A DNA stretch of 64,000 bases from Thinopyrum elongatum. Its lineage: Eukaryota > Streptophyta > Magnoliopsida > Poales > Poaceae. The notes beneath the pieces are model-generated. The model was not told where the DNA came from and made no database searches. It was given only the letters and a program-made list of their open reading frames with translations. The DNA is taken from contig CM022298.1 in assembly GCA_011799875.1 (NCBI GenBank), positions 490,833,180 through 490,897,179 on the forward strand, given 5' to 3'. Each line of letters opens with the position of its first letter. Positions within the stretch are counted from its first letter, which is position 1. This document shows positions 22,223-33,779 of the stretch, piece after piece. Both the position numbers and the translations under genes were made by a program.

Positions 22223-24882
22223 TTGAAGGGCAACTTCGCAGGGATCAAGGGATACGCTGTGGCCCGGATGACCAAGAGTCATCGTGGCAAGCTCTACATT
22301 GACGATGCGGGCTGGGGCCCCGAGGCCGGCTCAATCGAGTACGGGTACCGGGTCCCCTTCGGTGGAATCCATGTCTTCATCGGCAAGATCGGTGAGTCGG
22401 AGCCTGAGCCGGACACCTGCACCGACATCGTCGAGACGGCTCGGCGCGCATGACCCGCCAAGGTTCAAACCGCCACAAAGAGCGCCTTTGTTGGTGTCAT
22501 CCATGGCATGGATCTTGAGGAAGCATCTAAGTCCAGGGGAGAGACGGTAATTTACTCAGATGGTGAATCCTCAACTGGTGAGACCGATTTGATGTATCAA
22601 TTGCAAGATGGCAGGCTTGGGGGCTGTTCCGATGGTGACAGTATTTCGGACCCCCATGAGCCGCCGAACAAGGTTGCAATCTTCATGGTTGGCACACAAC
22701 CGATGCTTGGTTTGACGACTGCGGAGGCTATGACCTCCAGCTCTGCGGCTGCGGCTGGTGCCAGCAGCTCTGCACGCCCGCCGACTCAGGTTTTGACCGA
22801 GCTGTTGGATGCTTTGGCGACTTTAATGGGAGCAGTGGTAACCCCGGAGACTCAAGAACAGCACAAAGTGGATGTCGCGAAGCTGCGAGATGAGATAGCC
22901 CAGGCCAAGGAAGAACTTGCTGCTGAGAATGTTAGGATGGCAATAGAGTGAGCCGCCTTGGACGCGCAATCACAGCGGATTCAGGCAGAGTCGTTCCGGC
23001 TCACCTTGGACCAAAACGCTTCAAACGCTGTTATGAGGAGGAGGCACCAGACCCGTCTGCCCACGGAGTTTGAGGCTAGGAACCTTTTCAACACGCCTGG
23101 GGCAGGGACCAGTGACCCGCCCGTGGTAAACCGGGCCGTTGAGACATCCGTGACCGGAGCGCCGGTTCAGCCACGTGCGGTGGACCAGCCTCACTTAAAT
23201 TTGACTCTGCCTCAGCATGTTCCGACACCGCCGGGTCATTATTCTAACCCTCTGGACAATATGATCGCTGCGGCTACGTGATTGGCGGCTCTTCCTGTTG
23301 AAGGCGAGTCTCCAGCCGCAATGGAGATACGGAGGGCCGGAGAGCTTCTTCAGACAGCGGTGGCTCAACAGGCGGCTTATTCGTACAGCCGCGAACGGAT
23401 TCATTCAACCCCTCGTCCAAGCCGGAGTTATAGCAGGCATATTGACTCGCCAGCAGTTTCAAGTAGTGAACGGCACCATAACCAGCCCCGTAGGCGTGAC
23501 CCGCCGTGTGCTGGTAACGATGTCCGGGCCTTGGTGGATCAGGGCAGGGTGCGTCGGGAGGCTGAGCTGGCGGCTCAACAACAATCTCCGATTTACCCAT
23601 CGGCGTCCGTGGAGGCAGGAGTGACCTCTAGAACCCTTGGTGTGCCATGTTTAGTGGTGGCTCTACGTAACGAGCGCTTGCCTAAGGATTTCAAGGGCCC
23701 CCGCAAGGTGCCTAATTACACTGCAGATCAGCCCCCAGAGGCTTGGATTGAGAGCTATGAGATGGCCATGGAGATGTTGGATGTTAGTGACGCTGCATGT
23801 GCTAAATATTTCACCATGATGTTGGATGGGCCAGCACGTACTTGGCTGAAAGGGCTGCCCCCTAATTCCGTTAGGTCATGGGCCGAGTTGAAGACGCGCT
23901 TTATCCAAAATTTCAAAGACACGTGCAAGCAGCCTATGTCAATTCTTGATTTAGATTCTTGTGTCCAGGGTGAGGGCGAGTCAATGACCAATTGGGTGCG
24001 ATGGATCTCGACCATCATCCATTCGTCGGACAGTATCAATGCCGGTTCAGCCGTCCTGATGTTAGAAAAGAATTGCCAGTTCCTTCCCCTTAAACAGAAG
24101 TTGGGACGGCTTAAGTGCCATTGCAATGATATGGGGGAGCTCATGGCGGCTCTCGTCAAATATGTTGATTCTGATAGCACTAAGGACCCTGAGTCCGATG
24201 AGGAGAAAGTTGGGAAGGGGAAGAAGAACGGCAATGCCAGGGACAGCAGCACAACCCAGCGGGTCAAGGTTATAATGGTAAGCGCAAGGCCAATGGCGGT
24301 TTAGACTTTGTGGCTAACACCAATGCACAGAATAACAATCAGCATCATAAGGGGAAGTCGTCAGTACCCCGGTTTGGCGGGCCAAAATTCAACATTGAGG
24401 CGATGATGAATCAGCCTTGTCCAAAGCATGGTACGCAGGAGAAGTCGGCTAATCACTTGTGGAAGGATTGCTTCATAATGCGGGAGTACAGAAATTCCAT
24501 TTTTTTCCAGAATAATCATGGCCCGCATGGCGGCTCAGGTTTCGGCTCTCACGGACCTGGCTTTGGAGGTGGCGGCTCAAGTTCTGGTTTTCAGGGCCAA
24601 GGCAATCAAGGTGGTTCTAATCAGCAATCGGGTCAAGGAAATCAGCAGCAGCAGTCCGGTTATCAGAGTAATCCAAAGCAGCTGAACGGCGGTCAATATC
24701 ACATGTTTACCACAAGCCTATGCAAACATGATCAGAAGGTTCATAAACGGGTAGTAAACGCAGTTGAGCCGGCTGTCCCTCGATACCTGCGATGGTCTGA
24801 ACACCCTATTGTGTGGAACCGTGAGGATCACCCACCCCGGGTGGATAATCCGGGTCAATTGGCTTTGGTGGTGGCTCCTTAA
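22223..24882 (+). pseudogene. gag of RLG-5 (stops and frameshift)
   Basis: One frame runs from about 22223 to 24303 with stops at 22451, 22949 and 23279 (all TGA). The leader has an alanine-rich and coiled-coil-like part; the capsid domain (about 23690-24110) has AWIESYEMAMEM, the G-P-A-R-T-W-L-K-G-L signature and F-I-Q-N-F-K-D-T-C-K. A frameshift near 24268 leads to the nucleocapsid-like part (24310-24882): a Cys/His cluster CPKHG…HLWKDC (about 24418-24472) and a long Gly/Gln/Ser-rich low-complexity segment. It ends in a TAA at 24880 where the relatives read through into protease, consistent with CAA to TAA. Confidence 0.88.
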
Positions 24883-25553
24883 GTTGGAGGGTACAAATTT
24901 ACTAAGGTGCTCATGGATGGGGGCAGTAGCATCAATATCCTTTATTATGATACTTTTCGCCGTATGAATTTGACTAACAAAGATCTTAAGCCGTCTTCTA
25001 CTGTTTTTCATGGGGTAGTGCCTGGTAAGTCGGCGTACCCGGTGGGTAAGATAGCCTTGGAAGTGGCCTTTGGCGATGATCATGATTATAGAGCTGAGAC
25101 ATTGACGTTTGAAGTAGTCAAGATCAAGAGCCCTTACCATGCCCTATTTGGACGGCCATGTTATGTTTATCTGCATCTTAAGATGCCGGGTCGTAAGACG
25201 CCCTATTTGGACGGCCATGTTATGCTAAGTTCATGGCACGACCATGTTATGTTTATCTGCATCTTAAGATGCCGGGTCGTAAGGGTACTATCACAGTACA
25301 TGGCGACAGGAAGATAGCTTTGGAGTGCGAAGAGGGCGATGCTGCTTATGCTGAGTCTGTTTGTGCAACAGAGGAGTTGAAATTCTATAAGAATAATGTT
25401 GATCCGGCAGATATGACACCTTTGAAAAAGCCAACCATAGAGGATGACCCCTTGTTGAAATTTAAGTCGGCAGATGACACTAAGATGGTTGACTTTGTTC
25501 CCGGCGACTCATCCAAGCAGTTCAGCATCAGTGCTAATATGGATCCAAAATAG
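24883..25553 (+). pseudogene. Aspartic protease of RLG-5 with internal duplication
   Basis: Active site VLMDGGSSINILY (about 24904-24945), then FEVVKIKSPYHALFGRP (about 25107-25160). From 25139 a block of about 60 bp is repeated, the second copy (25198-25283) being longer and retaining the part missing from the first; the extra length is not a multiple of three and shifts the frame. The C-terminal part then reads to a TAG at 25551 just before the RT region. The duplication would destroy the protease. Confidence 0.88.
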
Positions 25554-25616
25554 GAAAGCGCGCTCATCGAGTTCATCCGTGAGAACCGGGACATCTTTGC
25601 ATGGAAGCCTTCAGAC

Positions 25617-28600
25617 ATGCCAGGTGTACCGAGGGAACTCGCTGAGCACACTCTTAATGTTGATCCCAAGTTTAAACCGGTCAAGCAATTCCTTCGTCGT
25701 TTTAATGAAGAAAGGCGCAAGGCCATTTGTGAGGAAGTGGCCCGGCTCTTAGCGGCTGGGTTTATCATTAAAGTGTTTCATCCTGAGCGGTTGGCTAACC
25801 CGGTGCTAGTACTTAAAAAGAACGGTACCTGGCGTATGTGTGTGGATTACACAGACCTTAACAAAGCATGTCCGGCTGATCCTTTTGCTCTCCCTCGTAT
25901 TGATCAGATCGTTGATGCTACGGCGGGTTGTGAGCGTTTGAGTTTTCTGGATGCTTACTCTGGTTATCATCAGATCAAAATGGCGGTTAAGGACCAGGAG
26001 AAGACAGCGTTCATCACTCCCTTTGGAGCCTTCTGCTATGTGTCTATGCCTTTGGGCCTCAAGAGTGCCCAGGCGACTTACCAGCGGTGTGTTCAGAATT
26101 GCCTTCATGACCAGATTGGACGCAATGTTCATGCCTATGTTGATGACATTGTTGTGAAATCCAAGAAGAAGGAAACCTTGATAGATGACTTGAAAGAAAC
26201 CTTTCACAATCTCCGGGTCTACAAGATGATGCTTAACCTGGCCAAGTGTGTATTTGGTGTACCAGCAAGCAAGCTTCTGGGTTTTTTGGTTTCTAAAAGA
26301 GGCATTGAAGCTAACTCGGAGAAAATCAAGGCTATCACTTCTTTGGCTAAGCCGGCGTGTATTAATGATGTTCAGCGTCTGGCGGGTCGTATTGCGGCCT
26401 TAAGCCGGTTTATAAGCCGGTTGGGTGAAAAGGCCATCCCTCTGTATCAGATGATGAAGAAGACAGATCGCTTTGTCTGGAGTGATGCTGCTGATCAGGT
26501 GTTTGAGGCATTAAAAAAGCAGTTGGCTGAGCTGCCGATCCTTGCAGCTCCTATTGATAAGGAGCCCTTACTGTTATATGTGGCTGCTAACAGTAGAGTT
26601 GTTAGTGTGGCAATTGTTGTGGAAAGAAAGGAATCAGGCAAGGAAAATCCGGTTCAGCGGTCGATTTATTATGTCAGTGAGGTACTCATCGAATCCAAGC
26701 AGAGATACCCACATTGGCAGAAGCTGGTTTACGGTGTGTTCATGGCTAGCCGTAAGATAAAGCAATATTTCCTTGGTCATCCCATCACTGTGGTCAGTTC
26801 TACCCCTTTAGGGGATATTATTAAAAACAGAGAAGCCACAGGCCGGGTGGCTAAATGGGCCATTGAGCTTGGACCCCATGGTCTGAAATACATGCCTCGG
26901 ACGGCTATCAAGTCTCAAGCACTCGTGGATTTTATTAATGATTGGACAGAGCTACATATGCTTGAGGAGAAGCCTGATAACACATACTGGACTATTCATT
27001 TTGATGGATCCAGGCAGTTAGAAGGCTCGGGGGCTGGAGTTATTTTGACTTCCCCACGAGGTGATAAATTTTGTTATGTCTTAAGGTTGATGTTTCCTTG
27101 TACTAACAATGCAGCTGAGTATGAAGCCTTGCTCCATGGTCTTTGGATGGCTAAAGAGATGAATCTAAGCCGGGTGAGATGCTTTGGCGACTCAGATTTG
27201 GTGGCTCAGCAGGTTTCAGGAACTTGGGATTCCAAGGATCCACTCATGGCGGCTTATCACCGAGAGGTTGATGCTATTGCTGGTCATTTCAAGGGCTATC
27301 AAGTGGAACACGTTGATCGCAGGAAAAATGAGGCGGCGGATGCTTTAAGCCGGCTGGGATCCCAGCGTAAGCCGGTACCACCTAATGTTTTCCTCGATGT
27401 ATTGCATAATCCTTCAGTTAAATTGCCTACGGAGGAAGATCTTGCTGTTCCTGACCCGGAGGCACACTTGGTGGCGGCTCTTCATGCTATTCCTGATTGG
27501 ACAGTTCCATATTTGGCTTATATGACCCGGGGTGAGTTACCTGAAGATGAAACTTTGGCCAGGCAGATAACCCGGCGGTCTAAGTTAATGACTATTGTCA
27601 ATGGAGAGTTGCACCGATGCAGTGTCACAGGAGCATTTCAACGTTGTGTTTCTCCTGAGGAAGGCCGTGAGATTTTACGAGAGATTCATGAAGGAGATTG
27701 TGGTCATCATGCCGGCTCTAAGTCTCTCGTGGCTAAGGCTTTTCGTCATGGGTTCTATTGGCTAACGGCTCATGCGGATGCAGATGATTTGGTCAGCAAG
27801 TGTGATGGTTGTCAGAAATTTTCAAGACAAGCTCATGTGCCAGCTCAAGAATTAAGGATGATTCCAATTACTTGGCCGTTTGCAGTCTAGGGGCTAGATA
27901 TGGTTGGACCTTTTAAAAGATACAAGGACAAAAAGACTCACCTCTTGGTGGCGGTTGACAAGTTTACAAAGTGGGTTGAGGCAGAGCCGGTCAGTAAGTG
28001 TGATGCGGCAACGGCGGTTCAATTCATGAAAAAGGTGATTTTTTTGCTTTGGCTACCCTCACAGCATCATCACTGATAATGGCACTAATCTGTCTAAAGG
28101 GGCTATGAAAGAATTTTGTCAACGTGAACATATTCATCTTGAAGTGTCATCTATGGCCCACCCTCAGTCCAATGGTCAAGGTGAAAGAGCCAATCAAGAA
28201 ATCTTGAGAGGTATAAAACCCCGGCTTATTGTCCCTTTGCAAAGGACGCCGGGTTGTTGGGTGGAGGAGCTGCCGTCAGTGCTATGGAGTATCAATACTA
28301 CCCCTAACAGATCTACGGGTTACACGCCTTTCTTCATGGTTTATGGAGCAGAGGCAGTTCTCCCTAGTGACATCTGTCACGACTCGCCCCGTGTGGCGGC
28401 TTATGTTGAAGCTGATAATGAAAAGGCACGTCAGGATGCTCTTGACCTTTTGGATGAGGAACATGACCTTGCGGTGGCTCGCTCGGCGATTTACCAGCAA
28501 GATCTGCGTCATTATCATAGCCGCCGGGTTAAAACCCGGACCTTTCAAGAAGGGGATTTGGTGCTCCGGCTCATCCAGGATCAAACTGACATGCACAAGT

Positions 28601-28758
28601 CGTCCCCACCTTGGGAAGGGCCCTTTGTGGTCAGCAAAAATTTGAACAATGGGTCATACTACCTCATTGATGTTCGAGAGCACAAAGACTCATGCACATC
28701 TGAGGAGGAGACCCGCCGGCCGTGGAACATTGCTCATCTTCGGCCTTATTACACCTGA
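25617..28758 (+). pseudogene. Reverse transcriptase, RNase H and integrase of RLG-5
   Basis: Open for 757 codons (25617-27887). RT: FLDAYSGYHQI (about 25945), catalytic AYVDDIVVKS (about 26132-26160). RNase H: HFDGSR (about 26998), NNAAEYEAL (27107), FGDSDLV (27184). Integrase zinc-binding domain of H-H-C-C type: CGHHAGSKS … CDGCQ (about 27700-27815). A TAG at 27888 replaces the expected Trp just before the integrase core (GLDMVGP). The core continues in frame to about 28040, where a shift at a T-rich run moves the frame; the rest (28105-28758) has the S-N-G-Q-G-E-R-A-N-Q-E segment and the C-terminal region ending HLRPYYT. It lacks a recognisable chromodomain. Confidence 0.92.
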
Positions 28759-30004
28759 GCCATTGGCTCTTGTGATGTACATATTTCTACCAATGTATAT
28801 ATTATGATTAGTATAATAAAGCTGGCATCCCTGATAATTCAGGGCCTCTGTCGTTTCATTTCTGAGAATCTGAGTCTTTATTATCAATTCATAAGGTCAC
28901 TTGGGGGCTTCCTGCTCATTGAGCATAGCTATGACTACCCTCTTGATCCGGCTTGTATGCCTTGATTGCAAATTACTTGGGGGCTTCCTGCTCATTGAGC
29001 ATAGCTATGACTACCCTATTGATCCGGCTTGAACGCCTGGATTGAAAAATTACTTGGGGGCTTCTTGTTTAATGAAATAGAGCTTTGTTTACCCTTTTAA
29101 TTGGCTTGGACGCCAGGTGTATTCACCTAAAATCCGGGTTATCCTGCCTTTGTATGCTTGCCACTCCGACCAGCTAATCCTGGAATGACTCGCCGTACTC
29201 TTGACAGTCAATCTTATAAAGACCCTGAACTTGTCAAAGTTAAAACGGCGATTGTTCATGTGAGGCCCGGCTTACAGGTTTGAATTAAGGATTAACTCAG
29301 TGGTTGTGCGGCCCGTTGAATAGCACTTGATATTGAGGCTTGGCAGCCTATGAAGGCCTTGATTTTTCTGATTTGTATTTGCTGTGAACACTTTTTGAGG
29401 TTCATCTTTTGTACCATATTGATATATGGTTTAAAATTGATTCGGGCCATGTTGCCTTGATCCTTATGATTCATGTTTGAATCTATCTGGAGTTTTGATA
29501 ATCCGGCCTAGCTTTGGACCATGAGTCGCTAGTGTGCTTTGATAATGCACTTGGAGTTATGCGCTCTAAGTCTTTGGGATGTTATCCTTGCTGCATATGG
29601 CATGGTAAGCCGGCAGTATGAACAAACATCACAGGTATGATATTTACTTGTTATGACTATATGAGGTTTTTTGATAAGCTCACCCTGGTTAAGGACTATA
29701 CAGTCACCAGTGGATTTTATATGGGGTATTATGACCCGCCCTGGAGTAAACCGCCAGGGCACTTGTTATCTGCTTGTGTGCAGGGAATATGATAAATATG
29801 GTTAACATGATTGATGATATTATAAGCATAAGTGGCAGATCTTCAACATCAGATCGGCGGCTCAAACATGTTATGCAAATAAACACGCACGATGGCATGG
29901 CATACCATGGTTTTTCATCTAGCCTATTACATGGCTCCCGAGCCCAAAAGAATAAGTGTTTTTACACAGCGTCCAATGCTGTGAATGGTAAGCCGGACCC
30001 TGGA
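28759..30004 (+). other. RLG-5 spacer with short repeats
   Basis: Lies between the convergent ends of pol (28758) and the antisense gene (30005). At 28903-29065 a unit of about 85 bp beginning ACTTGGGGGCTTCCTG is repeated about three times, each with the inner segment CTCATTGAGCATAGC. No gene is supported. Convergent transcripts would end here. Confidence 0.6.
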
Positions 30005-33000
30005 TCAGTTGTCTTGGCCTTCACGTGTTGATGCTTCCGGGTCATCTTGCACCGGCTCTTCTTCTTCTTGGTTACCCATTGGCTGGAAGTCAGGTGTAGC
30101 CCAGTTGATGTCGGTCAAAGCTCTAAACACAGCCTCGTCATCTATAAGACTTGATGGATCAATGTCAGGAGCAAAGGTGTGCTTACATGTAGGCGGGATA
30201 AGATCCACAGCCTGGTGAACCGGCGCCTTCACCTTTGAGTTGTCAGCATCATAAACCGGGTGGTACTTGGAGAGGTCTGTTTCGTCAGCTAGTTTGCTTG
30301 CCCAGGGATGCATCGCTCTTACTATTTCAGTGAAATCATAAGCGCTGAAATTGGACCCATCTTCTTTAACACTGGGGCAGCCGGCTGATATCTCTTCCGG
30401 ATCAAGTTCAGCCTGCCATGCTTTGGCCCGGCTCAAGGCAGTGATAGCACCGGCTCTGGCGGCTGATTGCTTTAATTCTTCCATCCTTTGTGGTAGCACA
30501 GATAGCCTCTCCAACACTTCCTTGATAAGGGAAGGTGGTTGCTTCTTATGCAAGGCAGCAGAAATCGCCCGTTGGGCGCCAGTGTACAGCTGCTCTACAA
30601 GGGTGTATACGGCCTTCAGCCTTATGCGCATATCGTCACCCAGCTTGGAGCTTCTGGAACCTATATTGGCAAGTATATTTATGAGCCAGCTCAATGGTTA
30701 TTCAACATTGATGAAGAAATATTGAAGTATACTATTACTTACCAAAGATGGCCGCTGTCATGCTGTTGATTTGATATTTTAAACTGGACAACTCATCAGT
30801 TACCGGTTTAAGGGCAGCCTCGGCATCTTCTGCTCTTTTAAATAGAGCTGCCCTCTCGGTCTCCCAGCCGATTTTATCAGCACTGAAGTCTTGTTTAAGC
30901 TTTTTGATGTTTTCCAAAGCAGTCTTCAGCTCTGATTTGGCTTTTGATGTCTCAGATTGTTGGGTTTGAATGTTGGCCCTCATATCATTGACTTGGGATT
31001 CCTTCATACTTAATTCAGCCTGCAACATGAACACCATAGGAAGCATTATGATCATTTTGTAAGTCCCAAGCACAATACCAGTATTTTACTTGGCACTTGG
31101 GGGCTAATGCACATTACTCTTTTTTGAAGACCATTTTATGATGACCCATTTCAAGTCCTATGACTATGGCCGGCTCATGGGGGCTATATCTTTTGATTTT
31201 TTTGTCCCTAATTATGGTGATAAAGTTCCGGCTAGCCATGCTGATTAAGCCAGCCCTTGGGGGCTATATCTTTGGATTTTTTGTCCCTAATTATGGTGAT
31301 AAAGTTCCGGCTAGCCATGCTGATTAAGCCAGCCCTTGGGGGCTATATCTTTGGATTTTTTTGTCCCTAATTATGGTGATAGAGTTCCGGCTAGCCATGT
31401 TGATTAAGCCGGCCCTTGGGGGCTATATCTTTGGATTTTGTGTTCCTAATTATGGTGATAAAGTTCTGGCTTAGCCATGCTGATTAAGCCGGCCCTTGGG
31501 GGCTACAGGTGCAAAATTGAGCACTACTATTTAAAGTTCCGACTTAATTTTTCTAAGCATGCTATGGCATGGACATCAAGATCAATAAGGAGATTTAAAG
31601 TCTACAGCATATTCAAGTTTATCATATCCAGTAGACTTGGCGGTTGACAGAAAGATATGTGCATGAGACAATTTTTTTTACCTCAAAACGATCCTTCATA
31701 AGATTAACCAAGCCGGCTTCAAAGTCACGGTTGGTGTGGAGGTGGTTCAGGTAACCCGCGTGAAGCTCCTGGGCATTGAATTGAGCATAGTCTTCCAGAT
31801 CCAGTTTCCACTTGCCTTTGTCAGTAGCTGAGAATTCCTCTTTTGCGCTGTGCTTGGACAAGATGGTGGGGTTACCTGGTGCTGTGTAAGCCATCCCAGT
31901 AACTATGATATCTTCGGCTTCTTGAGCCGGCTGAGCGGGGTTGGGCGGCTTAGCATTTTCTGGATCAACATCCATGGTATCCATGGTGACAGGGGGCTCT
32001 TCTGGTGGCGGGTCATCCATAGCCATTTCTGAAGTTTGATGCATGGATTCAGACACGGTCTGCTTCCCCGGGTCAGCAACCTTGGGATCTTCAGCCGGCT
32101 TGTTAACCTTAAGCTTCTTGCTAGGCTTGGCCACGGCACTGAAAATAACAACTCATGATGAGATTAGTGTATTAATGGAGTAAGGTATTAAGGCAAACAG
32201 GCTTAAGTGTCTCTTACCCAGGAACAATTTTGAACAGGGGAACTTGAGTCCCAGTTGAATCGTCGGAGGAGGAATGAGAAGTTCCCTGATAATTTGAGTC
32301 AGACAGGTTAAGGGGTTGTCGAATAAGGCCCGCTTTTGGATATGCTAAGTTGGAAATTTGTGAAACCTCTGGACGGCGCTTGCGAGGGACCGGCGTGTTG
32401 GGTAAGCCGGAAGAAAGAATCCCACCACCGCTGTTCCGGGTTGTGCGGCGAACTTCATGTTGTTGTTTCTTCAAAATAAAGTTGGGATCCAAGTAAGCTA
32501 AAGGGTGAGAAAACCTTACTTTCCGGCTTGCTTGACGAACTTTTTGTCTTGGCAGAGGTTCTGAGTCGGAGGAAAGGATAGTTACCTCTTCACCATCTGC
32601 ATGGCTGCCTTCCGCGTCGTGCTGATAATGATCATTGTCAATAAGATGTACAAAAAATGAGCCAAGGGAATCAAGTTCTACCTCCGACTCATCATCATCC
32701 AAGTTAAATAACTCGGAGGGGGTGGCCTTCTTCCTGGCAGGCTTTTTCTGAGCCTTATTTTTCGTCCGGGTCTTCTTGGCCGGCTTATCCTGCAGCTTCC
32801 TATTCCAAAAAGGAGAATCGGCCTGCAAAAATCAAATGGGTGTAAGATGACAGTTTAAATGAAGAAATGATTAAACCGGAAATTATTTAAAGCTTACAGC
32901 TGGCGGCTTGTTAAGAGTGCAGAAGGGATTCAGTCCAGTTTTGCTGCAATCTTCCAAACTCTCATTCAGCAGGGACTTGGTCATCTCATTGATGTCATCA

Positions 33001-33779
33001 ACAGTCAGCTGTATCTGGCAGTGGCGTTGCGGGTCTTTTAAGTCGCAGGTGTATTCGCACATTAAGCCGGGGTGGCGGCTTAAGGGCATAATTCTCCAAG
33101 CGACCCAGCATCGAACTAGGTCGATTCCGGTCAAACCATTGGCCATTAAGGCTCTAATCTTTGAAAAGATGGGCATATATTTGGCCCGCTCTCTGATTCG
33201 ATCGGGGAGAGGGTGCCTGTTGCTAAGCCGGCTCTCACGATAACCCGGCAGAGGATTTTCCCTTTCTAGAGAGGTGTCTTGACAGTAAAACCAAGTTTGG
33301 TTCCAGTCCTTGGGGTGGCTGGACAGTCTGGCGGCTGGGAAGGTGGGGTCTTTCCGCCTCTGAATCGAAATACCACCTAATTCTAGGCTGGGCCCATCCG
33401 TGAATTTAGTTTGGCAGTTTAAATAGTAGAACTCTCTGAATAGTTCTACAGTGGGTTCCTGCTGAAGGTATACTTCGCAAAACACTTGAAATTTGCAGAT
33501 ATTTGTGACAGAGTTTGGTCCGATGTCTTGAGGATGGAGTTGGAAGAAGTGCAGTACATCACGGAAATTTTTTGAACTGGGCGGAGTGAACCCCCGGAGC
33601 ATGTGATCAGTGAAGACGACAACTTCGCCCTCCTTGGGTTCAGGGATAGTTTCTGCTCCTGGGGCTCTCCAATGAATGACATTCTTGGCGGCTAAAACGC
33701 CGACTTGAACATGTTCAAGTAGTGCTTGCTCGGTAACCCGGGAGGCGACCCAATTAAACGAGGTGGCAGTCTTGGTCAT
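30005..33779 (-). CDS. Antisense spliced gene of RLG-5, intact frame of 958 codons
   Basis: Lies on the strand opposite to gag-pol. Exons on the minus strand: 33779-32898, 32822-32218, 32138-31682, 31019-30743 and 30660-30005. All four introns begin GT and end AG (75, 79, 662 and 82 bp) and exon phases join exactly: 882+605+457+277+656 = 2877 bases, 959 codons with the stop. Residues 1-294 resemble the Pfam family of putative gypsy-type transposon proteins (Transposase_28, from memory), with the shared motif W-N-Q-T-W-F-Y-C at about 159-166. Residues 295-496 are basic then acidic with a K/R-rich nuclear-signal-like stretch; 496-648 Pro/acidic; 649-741 heptad-like coiled coil; the C-terminus has KQSAARAG. 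No catalytic motif of RT, integrase or protease. A homologue lies in RLG-4. Splicing is inferred, not shown. Role unknown. Confidence 0.72.
31086..31508. repeat. Tandem array of about 80-bp units in intron 3 of the antisense gene
   Basis: At least four units of the form CTTGGGGGCTATATCTTT … TTATGGTGATAAAGTTC … CTAGCCATGCTGATTAAG, separated by about 80 bp (from about 31180, 31258, 31337, 31416, 31495), with a related start at 31090. They lie wholly within the 662-bp intron 31020-31681. Confidence 0.85.

Noticed and set aside
22284..22550. Alternative frame at the start of RLG-5 gag
   Set aside because: Overlaps the gag frame and is rich in Ser/Ala/Pro from GC-rich sequence; no motif.
29529..29898. 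Short minus-strand frames after RLG-5 pol
   Set aside because: Unsupported by motif or homology to RLG-4; they lie past the stop of the antisense gene.
30005..33779. A host gene trapped between retrotransposons
   Set aside because: It lies inside RLG-5 between pol and the 3' LTR, and homologues lie in the same place in RLG-4 and RLG-1, so it belongs to the elements.
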